DNA of 64,000 bases from JALYGY01 sp963800975 (GTDB lineage Bacteria; Actinomycetota; Rubrobacteria; Rubrobacterales; Rubrobacteraceae), in contig CAWDDB010000012.1 of NCBI GenBank assembly GCA_963800975.1, positions 1-64,000 of the forward strand. Direction: 5' to 3'. Made by a program: the position numbers and the translations under genes. The notes beneath the pieces are model-generated. The model worked only from the letters and a program-made list of their open reading frames with translations, did not search any database and had not been told where the DNA came from. Below are positions 9,158 through 18,615 of this stretch, in pieces (positions within the stretch are counted from its first letter, which is position 1; each line of letters starts with the position of its first letter).

Positions 9158-9899
9158 CTACCTCAGCGGCGGAAGGTCCGCGCAGGTGACAATCCCTGCG
9201 ATGAAGCTACCGACCCCCTTGTCCTGGACAAGCACATTCCAGCCGTTGCCGAGTGCGAAGCTCTCCCTCGGGATGTCTTCGGTAGAGTCGATTGCGAACC
9301 CCCCGTTCAACGCCAGGTCTCCCTGATCGCATTTGGGGTTCCTGAGCTCTATTTGGTTCCCTCCATCGCCGGTCCGTTGGTCGGACACCCCATAGGTCTT
9401 GGTAGGAACGAAGGCCGTGGAGTCCTTGCCGTCCAGGTTGTCGGCGTCGTTGGCTTTGCCTTTGGTCCCGAAAGCGAAGAACGTCGAGTCCTGGCCGTCC
9501 AGGAGTCTGGCGTTCGCGGCGGTCTCGTCCTGGCCGAGGAATTCGGTCGCGCTCCGGCCGTCCACCTGATCCACGTTGAGCCCCTGCACCTCGACCGTGG
9601 AGTTGACCTTCATCGGTGGCTTGCCCGGCGCGACTTGCAGATCGAGGGCGGTCGCGTTGGCGCCGGCGGAGGCGTTGTTGATCCTGAGCATGGCATTGTC
9701 GGTGTTGCCGGCCAGTCGGGTGAGGGTGTTGACCGCGTTGAGCTGCCCGAGCTTGAAGGGGTCGCCGGGGACCGCGGCCAAGCGCTGTGGTCCCCACGCC
9801 CAAGACCACGGCGAGCAGCATAGCCAGGCCCATGACCGTGGCCGTTCCCCTTCCCAGCCAGATGGTCCTGTTGAGGATCGTCTTCGTTCTCTTCATCAT
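9158..9899 (-). pseudogene. Secreted paralogue B with LDG-DST repeats, frameshifted
   Basis: The signal peptide (MMKRTKTILNRTIWLGRGTATVMGLAML, ending GTTAL) is in one frame, and the mature protein, from AAVPGDPFKLGQLNAVNTLTRLAGN to CADLPPLR, is in another. The frames meet at about 9777-9784; removing one G from GCGCTTGGCC gives ...TALAAVPGDPFKLG, a natural junction, and a 246-aa product. The span of 742 nt is one over a multiple of three, fitting a single inserted base. The middle holds the repeats ARLLDGQDSTFFAFG and DNLDGKDSTAFVPTK, resembling fibre or surface repeats. It sits 78 nt upstream of paralogue A on the same strand. Either a recent mutation or an assembly error. Confidence 0.75.
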
Positions 9900-10161
9900 C
9901 TGTCCTTCCTTTTCCTAGTCGTCTACGGCCTGTTCACTGGCCGATTCTGGTCTTGCTTTCTCGCGGATAACCTCTCTGCGTCCGCCCGCGCGGCGTCCTG
10001 CTACATGCCGATCTCTTTCCGTGTAGTTGGCAACTTCCTCGACGCGTTCCGTCTTGCGATAGATCATGCTTGCCGCGCTGCTCTGGTCCCAGCGACAAAC
10101 CCAAACAACAGCCCAAACAACCACAAAGGCGGCGTGTTACGATGCCGGTTGGGACGCGCGG
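9900..10161. promoter_or_regulatory. Divergent intergenic region with a 70-nt near-repeat
   Basis: This region separates the minus-strand secreted gene from the plus-strand regulator. On the minus strand, about 10024-9952 is similar over about 70 nt to 6720-6650, sharing blocks GTCGGCATGTAGCAGG/ATCGGCATGTAGCAGG, GGGCGGACGC, TATCCGC and GCAAG. At 6.7 kb this block begins with the last codons of the flavoenzyme gene (KEVGM stop); here the same frame reads KEIGM stop with no gene in front. It may be the 3' remnant of a lost paralogue. Confidence 0.45.
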
Positions 10162-12607
10162 ATGGCATGGGAGCGGAAGGTGAGCGGAGCGGAAACCGGT
10201 ACGGGGCTCGCGTTCGGCGACCTGCTGCGGCGCCACCGCGCCTCGGCCAACGTTACCCAGGAAGACCTGGCTGCCATGACGGGCCTCACCCCGCAGGCCA
10301 TCGGCCTGCTCGAGCGCGGGGAGCGGCGGCGCCCGCACGCCTACACCGTGCAGAAGCTGGCGGAAGCCCTGGGGCTGGAAGGGCGGGATCTCGCCGAGTT
10401 CGAGACCGCTGCCCGTCGCCCCTCCGCCCGCGGTCAGGTAGTGAGGTCCCCCCGCCGCACGCTTCCTACGGCCCCGACGCCGCTCATCGGGCGCGAGCAC
10501 GAGGCGGCGGTCGCTTCGGGCCTCCTGATGCGCGAGGAGGTGCGGCTGTTGACGCTCACCGGACCCGGGGGCGTCGGCAAGACCCGGCTGGCCCTGGAGG
10601 TGGCCGCCCGGGTAGCAGATGGCTCACACGAGGCGTTCGCGGACGGGGCCGTCTTCGTGCCCCTGGCGCCTTTGCGGGATCCAGCCACCGTCCTGTCCGC
10701 CCTGGCCGAGGCGCTCGGGGTGAGGGAGGTGGCGGGCCAGGCCTTGCCCGAGACCCTGGAGCAGCACCTGCGAGACAGGCAGATGCTGGTGCTGCTGGAC
10801 AACTTCGAGCACCTGTTGGAGGCCGCCCCCGTTGTGGCCGACCTCGTGGACGCGTGCCCGGGGCTGACGGTGCTGGCGACGAGCAGGGCGCCGTTGCAAC
10901 TGACGGGCGAGTACCAGTTCCCCGTGCCGCCGCTGCTCCTTCCCGAAGCGGGGGCGTCTTCGGCGCCGGCGGACTTCCCGGCGCGGTCCGCGGCCGTAGA
11001 ACTCTTCTGCCAACGCGCCCGGGCGGTCGCCCCTGCCTTCGAGCTCACCGCCGAGAACGTGGCCACGGTGGCGGAGATCTGCCAGAGGCTCGACGGGCTG
11101 CCGCTCGCGATCGAGCTGGCCGCGGCGCGCGTCAAGCTGTTCTCCCCGAGGGCGCTGCTAAACCGGCTGGACCACCGGTTGCAGGTGCTCGCGGGCGGGG
11201 CGCGTGACCTGCCGGAGCGCCAGCGGACGCTGCGCGACGCGATAGCCTGGAGCCACGACCTCCTCGACGCCGGCGAGCAGGCACATGTTCGGCCGTCTCG
11301 CGGTCTTCGTGGGCGGATTCTCTCTGGAAGCCGCGGAGGCCGTTTGCGGGTCCGAAACGGACGAGTCGGCACGGGACGTCCTGGAGACGCTGGCATCGCT
11401 GGTAGACAATAGCCTGCTGGTGTCGAGGGCCGAAGCGTCTGCGGGTGGGGAAGACGAGGAACCGCGCTTCACGATGCTGGAGACGATCCGGGAGTACGCC
11501 GAGGAGCGCCTCCAGTCGAGCGGCGAAGTCGAGGACGTCGGGCGGACGCACGCGCAGTACTACCTGGAGCTGGCCGAGGCCACGCAGCCGGAGATCCTCA
11601 TGAACACGCAGCCAGGGTGGTGGTGGACGCGATTAGAGAAGGAGCACGACAACCTGCGGGCTGCGCTCCGCTGGACGATCCGGGTCCGGGATGCGAAGAC
11701 CGGCGCACGTCTGGCCTCGATGCTGTGGCGCTTCTGGGCCGCGCGTCACCCGAGCGAGGGTCGCCGGTGGCTGGAGGCGGTGCTGGAACTGGGCGCGGCC
11801 GGAGAAGCCGAGCCCGCGCTGCAAGCGCGCGAGCAGGCGTTCTTGCTTCTCATGCAGGGGATCCTGGCCGCGAGACAGGGGGACTTCGACCAGGCGGTCG
11901 AGTTGGACGAGCAGAGCCTGGCCCTGTACCGGGGTCTGGGCCACAGGAAGGGCACGCACGGTCCGCTGCGCGAGCTCGGCGTGGTGGCATATTATCGGGG
12001 GGACTACGACCGGGCGGTGCTCCTGACCGAACAAGCCCTGACCGTGGCCCAGGAGTTCGGCAGCGCTTTCGGCTCCGGTCTTGCCGTCTGCGCCCTGGCG
12101 GACGCCCTGCGCGCACGGGGAGATCTCGGTCGCGCCAGGCAGCTACTGGAAGAGAGCCTGGCCTCGTTGCGGCGCCAGGAGCACCCCGTCGTTATCGTCA
12201 ACGCGCTCGTCAACACGCTTAACAGGCTTGGGAGCATCGAGTGCGAGTTGGGCGAAGACGCGCGGGCCGAGGACTCGTACAGGGAGAGCCTGGGGCTGAT
12301 CTGGCAGTCCGTGGGCCGTGCGTTCGAAACTGTTGCCTGCCTGGAAGGGATGGCCCGGGTGGCGGCCATGCAAGACAGGCCGGAGCAGGCGGCGCGGCTC
12401 CTTGGGGCGTCGGCCGCGCTGCGCGACGAGATGGGCACGCCCCTGCCGCCCATGATCCGGGAAGATCACGACCACGCCTCAGACGCCGCCCGCGAGTCGC
12501 TCGGGGAAGCGGCGTTCGAGGCCGCTTGGACCGCGGGCCACGCCATGCCCCTCGAACAGTCCATCGCAGAAGTTCTAGACAACGACGAACAAACGGGCGA
12601 GAGATAG
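10162..12607 (+). pseudogene. XRE-NB-ARC-TPR regulator, one frameshift
   Basis: With one extra base removed this encodes an 814-aa regulator. Residues about 15-75 form an XRE helix-turn-helix (FGDLLRRHRASANVTQEDLAAMTGLTPQAIGLLERGERRRP); about 110-350 an NB-ARC-like ATPase with Walker A TGPGGVGKTRLA, LVLLDNFEHLLEA and RLDGLPLAIELAAARVK; the C-terminal half is TPR-like. Reading changes frame at 11284-11285 inside GCACATGTTC; deleting the A gives GEQALFGRLAVFVGGFSLEAAEAVC, the normal family sequence. The length of 2446 nt is one over a multiple of three. The ATG at 10162 fits the HTH; an open frame further upstream is unconserved. Targets unknown. Confidence 0.82.
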
Positions 12608-12654
12608 ATCGCCTTCGCCCAAAGAAGGTCCCTACGTGACGATAGGCACCCAAA

Positions 12655-12700
12655 CCCTCAATTCCTCATTCCAAATTCCTCATTCCTAATTCTTCGATCA
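12655..12700. repeat. Short AATTCCTCATTCC direct repeat at a gene end
   Basis: AATTCCTCATTCC occurs twice in tandem with one base between, followed by a degenerate TAATTC. On the minus strand the repeat encodes the last residues (ELGMRNLE) of the dehydrogenase, so a small AT-rich repeat has replaced or extended the native C-terminus. It lies between convergent genes and has no T-run. Confidence 0.5.
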
Positions 12701-13559
12701 GGGTGACGAGCGCCGAGTGATCCCACCCTCCCCGCCCCCTCAATATCATGGCCTCGAACAGCTGGTAGACAAGGGCCGTGACCGGCAGAGCGACCCCGTG
12801 TTCCCTGCCGGCCGAGAGCGCGATCCCCAGGTCCTTGTGGTGGAACTCCAGCTTGCCGCCGGGCCCGAAATCCCGGGTGAGGAGCTTCTCGCGCTTGACC
12901 TCCATGACCTTGTTGCCCGCCAGGCCTCCGGAGAGCACGTCCAGGATCTTCTCCGGAGAGACCCCGCCCGCCGAACCGAGAACCAGCGCCTCGCTCACCG
13001 CCTCTATCACGAGCGCCACGACGATCTGGTTGGCCGCCTTGGTGATCTGGCCAGCCCCCGGCGGACCGACGTGGGTGACCGTTGCGCCCATGACCTCGAA
13101 GAGGGGCCTGGCACGCTCGAAGTCCCCTTCTTCTCCGCCTACCATGATAGAGAGCGTCCCGTCTATGGCGCCGACGTCCCCGCCCGAGACCGGGGCATCC
13201 AGCATTCCGATGCCCCGGTCTCGGGCGTTCCGGGCCATCTGCCGGGCCAGGGTGGGCGAGGAGGTGCTCATGTCGACGACGAGCGAGCCCTCGCGGGCGT
13301 TATCCAGCAGGCCGTCCTCTCCCAGGATGATCTGCTCGACCTCGGGCGGGGCGGGGAGCATGGTGATGGTAACGTCGCTCGCTCGCGCGACCTCGCCGGG
13401 GCTGCCGGCCACCTCGGCGTCTCCCTCCGCGGCCAGCTCCTCGGCCTTCGAATGGGTCCGGTTGTAGAGCACCAGCTCGTGGCCGGCCTGCATCAGGTTG
13501 CGGGCCATCGGTTTGCCCATGATGCCGAGTCCGACGAAGCCGACCACGTAATCTCCCAC
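12666..13559 (-). CDS. Beta-hydroxyacid dehydrogenase (3-hydroxyisobutyrate dehydrogenase family)
   Basis: A 297-aa NAD(P)-dependent enzyme. VVGFVGLGIMGKPMARNL is the N-terminal nucleotide loop, YNRTHSKAEEL fits an NADP-type second strand, DAPVSGGDVGA (about 120-130) is the family substrate motif, and GAGQITKAANQ holds the catalytic Lys. The HhI-type C-terminal helices are intact (FHHKDLGIALSAGREHGVALPVT). The GTG at 13559 is chosen because AGGGAGGGAGCGAG precedes it and it puts the Rossmann loop next to the N-terminus. It oxidises a short beta-hydroxy acid such as 3-hydroxyisobutyrate, tartronate semialdehyde or a related compound. The last residues derive from a short direct repeat. Confidence 0.88.
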   Translation of the reverse strand: MGDYVVGFVGLGIMGKPMARNLMQAGHELVLYNRTHSKAEELAAEGDAEVAGSPGEVARASDVTITMLPAPPEVEQIILGEDGLLDNAREGSLVVDMSTSSPTLARQMARNARDRGIGMLDAPVSGGDVGAIDGTLSIMVGGEEGDFERARPLFEVMGATVTHVGPPGAGQITKAANQIVVALVIEAVSEALVLGSAGGVSPEKILDVLSGGLAGNKVMEVKREKLLTRDFGPGGKLEFHHKDLGIALSAGREHGVALPVTALVYQLFEAMILRGRGGWDHSALVTLIEELGMRNLE

Positions 13560-13834
13560 CCTCGCTCCCTCCCTGTTGCGTCTCGTTCCCAGGCTAAGGA
13601 TTTCAGGTTGTGGCGCCTGGATCAAGCGCCGCCGGTGCGGCGTGTTAGCGACGGCGCGGGCGCGGGTATCACGCTAGGAGAGGATCTGCGGTAGGGGAGA
13701 GGACGACCGTGACTTGCGACGCTGCGCCGTGATGGAGATGCCGGATCGCACCGCGGGCGCTGGTCTCGGGCTCCCGGCTCCGATGCTCGATACCCCGGGA
13801 TGAGGCTCGCGGCGTGGTGAGGAGGCTCATGGGG

Positions 13835-15142
13835 ATGTTTGGAGGCGGACAGCCGTTCGAGAACCGGCAGGACGCCGGCCGTAGGCTGGCCGAACGGCTG
13901 GCCCGCTACCGGGACGAGCGGCCGCTCGTGCTCGCGCTGCCAAGGGGCGGGGTCCCGGTGGCGTTCGAGATCTCGCGCTCGCTCGGAGCGCCGCTCGACG
14001 TCTTCGTCGCGCGCAAGCTCGGTGCCCCGGACCAGCCCGAGTTCGGCATCGGCGCCGTCGCCCCCGGCGACGTGCGCGTCCTGAACGCGGAGGCCATCGA
14101 GCGCCTCGGCATACCGGAGGGTTACGTCGAGGGGATCACTGAGCGGGAGACGGCCGAGGTGCGGCGGCGCATGCGCCTGTTCCGAGGAGATAGGCCCGAG
14201 CTCGAGACGCGGGACCGGACCGTGATCCTGGTCGACGACGGCCTCGCGACCGGCGTGACGGCCAGGGCCGCGGTGGAGGCGCTCAAGCTCCGCGGCCCCC
14301 GGCGCCTGGTCCTGGCCGTGCCGGTCTGCGCCGCCCAGACCGCAGCCGTGATTGGCCCCGAGGTGGACGAGCTGGTCTGCCTGGAGACTCCGGCCGATCT
14401 CGGCGCTATCGGCTTCTGGTACGGGGACTTCTCGCAGACCACCGACGGGGAGGTCCTCGGGCTGCTCGAGCGCTCCCGCACGGTGGAGAGGACGGTGGAG
14501 ATCCCCGCCGGCCCTGTCGGACTCGAAGGGGTTCTCGAGATCCCCGAGGGCGCGCGGGGCGTAGTGCTCTTTGCCCACGGCTCCGGCTCCGGGCGCCACA
14601 GCCCGAGGAACCGTTACGTCGCGCGGGCGCTCCGGATGGCTGGCCTCGCGACCCTCCTGATCGACCTCCTCACGCCCGAGGAAGAAGCGGCCGACCGCGA
14701 GGACGGGAGCCTGCGCTTCGACGTGGGCCTCCTCGCCCGCAGGCTCGCCGCGGCGGCCGGCTGGCTGCGCAACGACCCGCAGACGCGGGATCTGCGCGTA
14801 GGGTACTTCGGCGCGAGCACAGGCGCGGGGGCAGCGCTGGTCGCCGCGGCAGAGGACCCGCGAGGCGTGGGCGCGGTCGTCTCGCGCGGCGGCAGGCCCG
14901 ACCTGGCGGGTGACGCCCTGGCCCGGGTCGAGGCCCCGACGCTCCTGATCGTCGGCGGCGAGGACGGGACCGTTGTCGGGATGAATGGGGAGGCGCTCGC
15001 GCGCCTGGGCTGCGAGAAGCGGCTGGAGATCATAGCGGGCGCCGGGCACCTCTTCGAAGAGGCGGGGGCCCTTGAGGAGGTCGCGCGTCTGGCCTCCGGG
15101 TGGTTCGCCCGCCACCTCGCGTCCTACGCCGAAGAGCCCTGA
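13835..15142 (+). CDS. Phosphoribosyltransferase fused to dienelactone-hydrolase-like domain
   Basis: A 435-aa two-domain protein. The first half (about 1-215) is a type I phosphoribosyltransferase: FENRQDAGRRLAERL, LPRGGVPVAFEIS, and the PRPP loop VILVDDGLATGVTA. The second half (about 225-430) is an alpha/beta hydrolase: FAHGSGSGRHSPRN, GYFGASTGAGAAL with the nucleophile Ser, VGGEDGTV and GAGHLFEE supplying acid and His. Such fusions are common in actinobacteria; no pathway is firmly assigned. AGGAGG lies 9 nt before the ATG at 13835, so this start is preferred over upstream GTGs. The kinase-like gene follows after 42 nt from its own promoter. Confidence 0.87.
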   Translation: MFGGGQPFENRQDAGRRLAERLARYRDERPLVLALPRGGVPVAFEISRSLGAPLDVFVARKLGAPDQPEFGIGAVAPGDVRVLNAEAIERLGIPEGYVEGITERETAEVRRRMRLFRGDRPELETRDRTVILVDDGLATGVTARAAVEALKLRGPRRLVLAVPVCAAQTAAVIGPEVDELVCLETPADLGAIGFWYGDFSQTTDGEVLGLLERSRTVERTVEIPAGPVGLEGVLEIPEGARGVVLFAHGSGSGRHSPRNRYVARALRMAGLATLLIDLLTPEEEAADREDGSLRFDVGLLARRLAAAAGWLRNDPQTRDLRVGYFGASTGAGAALVAAAEDPRGVGAVVSRGGRPDLAGDALARVEAPTLLIVGGEDGTVVGMNGEALARLGCEKRLEIIAGAGHLFEEAGALEEVARLASGWFARHLASYAEEP

Positions 15143-15172
15143 GAAGAGTGCGCCTGCGGCGCCGCTCCCGCA

Positions 15173-15178
15173 TACAAT
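15173..15178 (+). promoter_or_regulatory. -10 element TACAAT of a probable leaderless gene
   Basis: TACAAT ends 6 nt before the GTG at 15185, placing the expected transcription start at or next to the start codon. No ribosome site precedes the GTG. The -35 region is weak. Confidence 0.6.
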
Positions 15179-15184
15179 TGGACC

Positions 15185-16183
15185 GTGCGCGACGTCCTGA
15201 CCGACAACCCGGCCTTTACCCGCTCCATCCTCGGGACCGCCGACCCCGAGCGCGTGGTGAGGCGCCTCGACGCCTTCTGCGAGGAGAATCTCGGGTCGAG
15301 AGCGGCCGGGATCCTCTTCTGCGAGCTCAGCGTGGGCGCCGCCTTCGGCCTGCGCCTCGCGGACGGCCGTCGGGTCTTCCTCAAGGCCCATCCACCGGAC
15401 CGGCCGCACGAGTACCTGGCCAGCGTGCACGCGGTGCAGGCCCACCTGCGCGGGCGCGGGTTCCCTTGCCCGGCGCCGCTTGTCGGGCCGTCGAGCTTCG
15501 GGGAGGGCCTTGCCACGGTGGACGAGTTCGTGGACGAGGGCCAACACCCCGACGGTCACGACCCCGCCTCCAGGCGCGCCATGGCCGGGACGCTGGCCCG
15601 CCTTATCTACCTTGCGAGCGAGGTTCGGGACGTTAGCGGGCTAGACAGGGGGTGGAACTGGCCCCGAGAGGAGAGCTTGTGGCCGCAGCCCCACAACTCC
15701 CTTTTCGACTTCGAGGCCACCGCGGGCGGCGCGGAGCAGATAGACGAGGTCGCCGCGAGGGCGAAAAGGATCGTCGACGGCCACGGGGGAGAGACCGTTG
15801 TCGGGCACGCCGACTGGAGCGCGGACCAGATGCGCTTCACGGACGGCGAAGTCAGCGTGGTCTACGACTGGGACTCTTTGAGGTTGGACAGGGAGGCTGT
15901 TTTCGTCGGCATCGCCGCCTCCAACTTCACCGCCACGTGGCGCCTGGGTGTGCCCAACCCACCGACCCCCGACGAGACCCGGCAGTTCGTGAGCGAGTAC
16001 GAGGAGGCGCGGGGGGCGCCGTTCTCCGCGGAGGAGCGCGCGGTCGTCGCGGCGGCGGCCGTCTACGCCACCGCCTACGTGGCCCGCTGCGAGCACGCCG
16101 TGGACCCCGCGGGCAAGAAGGTCGCGGGCGGCTTCCGCGAGGCCCTGTCGGTGTACGCCGGATCTTACCTCCGCGGGCCATGA
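15185..16183 (+). CDS. Aminoglycoside-phosphotransferase-like kinase
   Basis: A 332-aa protein with the APH/choline-kinase fold. ELSVGAAFGLRLADGRRVFLKAHPP supplies the nucleotide-binding beta hairpin and Lys, VVGHADWSADQMRF (about 205-218) is the Brenner catalytic loop with its Asp, and VSVVYDWDSLRLD is the metal-binding DxD-type motif. The family phosphorylates small molecules such as aminoglycosides, homoserine or sugars; substrate unknown, and resistance should not be assumed. The GTG start has no ribosome site but a TACAAT box 6 nt upstream, which suggests a leaderless mRNA. Downstream genes are convergent. Confidence 0.75.
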   Translation: MRDVLTDNPAFTRSILGTADPERVVRRLDAFCEENLGSRAAGILFCELSVGAAFGLRLADGRRVFLKAHPPDRPHEYLASVHAVQAHLRGRGFPCPAPLVGPSSFGEGLATVDEFVDEGQHPDGHDPASRRAMAGTLARLIYLASEVRDVSGLDRGWNWPREESLWPQPHNSLFDFEATAGGAEQIDEVAARAKRIVDGHGGETVVGHADWSADQMRFTDGEVSVVYDWDSLRLDREAVFVGIAASNFTATWRLGVPNPPTPDETRQFVSEYEEARGAPFSAEERAVVAAAAVYATAYVARCEHAVDPAGKKVAGGFREALSVYAGSYLRGP

Positions 16184-16273
16184 CCCGCGGCCCCGGCGGC
16201 GGACCACGGGCCGCGCGCTAGGCCGGGACGCGACGCTGGATCGGCGCGAGCAAGCTCGGCTCCGCTTGAGACC

Positions 16274-18565
16274 TCACGGCCGCTGCAGCCGCTCTTCCTC
16301 GAAGGCCTCGCGTAGGATCCCGAAAGACTCCTTTTTCCGCTCGTGGAACGTCGGCTGTTCCCAGCCCTGCCAGGAGTAGAACAGGGGTTCGATGCTGGTG
16401 CGAGGTGCTTCCCCCGTCGGGCGGAGGGCTGGGTACACTCGCACCCCGTCCACCCGCACGGGCTCGAACCCGCCCGCATTGTAAGGGTAGTCCCACACTC
16501 GCAGGCTGCTCGGGTCGGTAAAGCCGAGGAGCATCCAGGGGATCCTAACCTCTAGCACGTCGCCCGCGGCGTGCCAGTCTGCCAGGTTGTCGAAGGATCG
16601 GCTGGAGGGATCGGTAACACCGTTGCGCATCTCGCCCACCTCGATGTCGTCGAACGGTATCCTCTCCTTGGTCTGCGGGAGCACGAGCGTCCGGCTCAAC
16701 GCCAGCTTCCACGGCAGGAAGACGCCGGCCGACTCCTCGGTGCTCGCTCCGGTGTCCGGTATCAGGTTTAGCTTGTAAGCCCAGAGGTAGGTGAACTGGT
16801 CGTAGGCACTGCTGACCAGCATGCGCGCGTCGTCCTCGCCCCTTATCCTGAGCAAGCACTGTATGCCCCCGTCTGGGAAGGTCAACCCCGGGGCCGCGTC
16901 GGTCGTGGCGCTGCCATTGTCGAGCGTGCCGAAGCCGACGTCGAGCTCGTTCCGCTCGAAGTCCCATCTACCCTCGCGTTTCTCCAGGAGCAGGTACAAA
17001 TAGGCCTCGTCGTGCGAGACGGTCAGGTCGAAGTCCCCGTACTCGCGCCACTCGGACGAGACGACCTGCCCCGAGGCGCGGTCGGAGATCCACTCGATCG
17101 CGCCGCCTATCCCCTCGGGACCACCCGTCCGCCGTTCCCAGTCTTCGGTCTCGCCGTCGATGGTGATGGTCTCCTCAGCGCTCTCCCCCGCCTCCACGGC
17201 GAGAACGCCGAAGTTCTCCTCGTTGGTCAGGCGATTGCGCCATCTGTCCCGGCGCTCGGGCGGGAGCTCCAGGTCGAGGGTGTTCCAGGTGAACTTGAAC
17301 CACTCGTCGTGCCAGGCGAATAGGAGCGCCCCGTCGAGCCCCTCCTGGCGGATGGCCTCGATCATGCCCGCCTCGATGCGTCCTTGCTCCCGTTCGGTGT
17401 GGTAGCCTTGGTCGCGTCCGAGGGGACCGCGGTGGGCCATCCCGCGGGAGGAGGGGACGCCGAACTCGCCGACGAAGAGGGGGATCCCCCTGTGGTGCGC
17501 GCGCAGGTGGTGCAGATAGCCGGCGTACGGGTCGACCGTGCCGTCGCTCCTGTAGTCGCGGTACTTTTCGTCGTGGCGCATGAAGTCGGGGTAGTAGGGG
17601 TAGACGTGGTACTGGGAAAAATACCCAGCCTTCCAGTCGTCGGTTGCGGTAATGTGCATGGGGTCCAGTGAGACCAGATCCTCTTGCGGAAACGGCTCGT
17701 TCGGGTGGCTCAGGGGATCGGTCGTCGGCCAGTTGGTGAACGCGACAGGGTGCTGCCAGCGGTACTCCATCTCTTCCTCAGCCAACGTGTCCGCCATCGA
17801 GGCGAGCCAACTCTCGAACGGCCTCGCGTCGTCTGTCGCGCGGAAGTATTTCCCCGAGTACGGCTGCATGCCTTTGTTCGCCTCGTTGGTCCTCTCGACT
17901 GCGTTGGGGAACCACTCGGTTCCGATCATCCACCCCAGCACGTACTCTGAGACGTCCGTCCGGTAGCGGCCGCTGGCGTGTCCCGGACGCTCGGGCAGGT
18001 CCGCGTCCCCGTGCACGACGTGGACGGCATTCCGGATCTCGTGCTCGAACTCCTCCGTGATCTCGGGCGCGTAGGCGTCCCGGCCTTCCTCGTTCTCCCC
18101 GATAAGCTGCTCTTCCGGTGACCAGACGCCCTGGATCACCCACAACGGGTCCTCGCGGTCGCGGTTGAAGTCGTCGAGGGCTTCGTAGAATTCGGGATCG
18201 AGGATGGTGTAGACCCTCACGACGTCGGCGTTCATCTCCTTCATCTGCGGGAACCACCTTAGGTAGTCATCCCTGGTCGGCGCCAACTCGCCGGGGGAGT
18301 GCCCCGGCAGAGAGGCGCCGAGGTTTATGCCGTTCCAGAACCGCGCCTTCCAGCTCCTTCCGTCGTAGACGGCGATGTGGGAGTCCCGCACCGTGGAGAC
18401 CCGCTTTACGCCACCCGAATCGGCGACCGGCCGCTCCGCGTCGCCCGACCTCAGAAAGACGAGCGCGGCTACCACGACGGCCGCGACGACCGCCAGGACG
18501 GCGAGCAGGCGCAGCAGTCGGCTCCAGCGGCCCGGCTCCTCCCTCCTCTCGTAATGCTGGTACAA
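16274..18565 (-). CDS. Membrane-anchored glycoside hydrolase (GH-A-like) with C-terminal beta domain
   Basis: A 763-aa protein. A membrane helix at about 22-42 (LLAVLAVVAAVVVAALVFL) anchors it outside the cell. Residues about 75-445 resemble a (beta/alpha)8 glycosidase: FWNGINLGASLPGHSPGE, MNADVVRVYTI, GWMIGTEWF (possible acid/base Glu) and FVGEFGVPSSRG (likely nucleophile Glu). Residues about 470-760 form a beta-rich domain like carbohydrate-binding modules (DFDLTVSHDEAYLYLLLEK). The TTG start follows GGGAGCGGGGC. It lies 50 nt after the GT2 synthase gene on the same strand, so it probably trims or releases the polysaccharide that synthase makes. Exact GH family not assigned. Confidence 0.75.
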   Translation of the reverse strand: MYQHYERREEPGRWSRLLRLLAVLAVVAAVVVAALVFLRSGDAERPVADSGGVKRVSTVRDSHIAVYDGRSWKARFWNGINLGASLPGHSPGELAPTRDDYLRWFPQMKEMNADVVRVYTILDPEFYEALDDFNRDREDPLWVIQGVWSPEEQLIGENEEGRDAYAPEITEEFEHEIRNAVHVVHGDADLPERPGHASGRYRTDVSEYVLGWMIGTEWFPNAVERTNEANKGMQPYSGKYFRATDDARPFESWLASMADTLAEEEMEYRWQHPVAFTNWPTTDPLSHPNEPFPQEDLVSLDPMHITATDDWKAGYFSQYHVYPYYPDFMRHDEKYRDYRSDGTVDPYAGYLHHLRAHHRGIPLFVGEFGVPSSRGMAHRGPLGRDQGYHTEREQGRIEAGMIEAIRQEGLDGALLFAWHDEWFKFTWNTLDLELPPERRDRWRNRLTNEENFGVLAVEAGESAEETITIDGETEDWERRTGGPEGIGGAIEWISDRASGQVVSSEWREYGDFDLTVSHDEAYLYLLLEKREGRWDFERNELDVGFGTLDNGSATTDAAPGLTFPDGGIQCLLRIRGEDDARMLVSSAYDQFTYLWAYKLNLIPDTGASTEESAGVFLPWKLALSRTLVLPQTKERIPFDDIEVGEMRNGVTDPSSRSFDNLADWHAAGDVLEVRIPWMLLGFTDPSSLRVWDYPYNAGGFEPVRVDGVRVYPALRPTGEAPRTSIEPLFYSWQGWEQPTFHERKKESFGILREAFEEERLQRP

Positions 18566-18615
18566 GCCCCGCTCCCACGGTCGGGATTCTGTCGCCTACT
18601 TCGGAGCCCGAGGGT

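Noticed and set aside
13622..15559. Long minus-strand frame opposite the phosphoribosyltransferase fusion
   Set aside because: A mirror frame created by GC-rich codons of the real genes; composition is Arg/Gly/Pro/His-rich with no domain.
15185..16183. Antibiotic-resistance phosphotransferase
   Set aside because: The fold is APH-like but the motifs are generic and the context gives no link to resistance.
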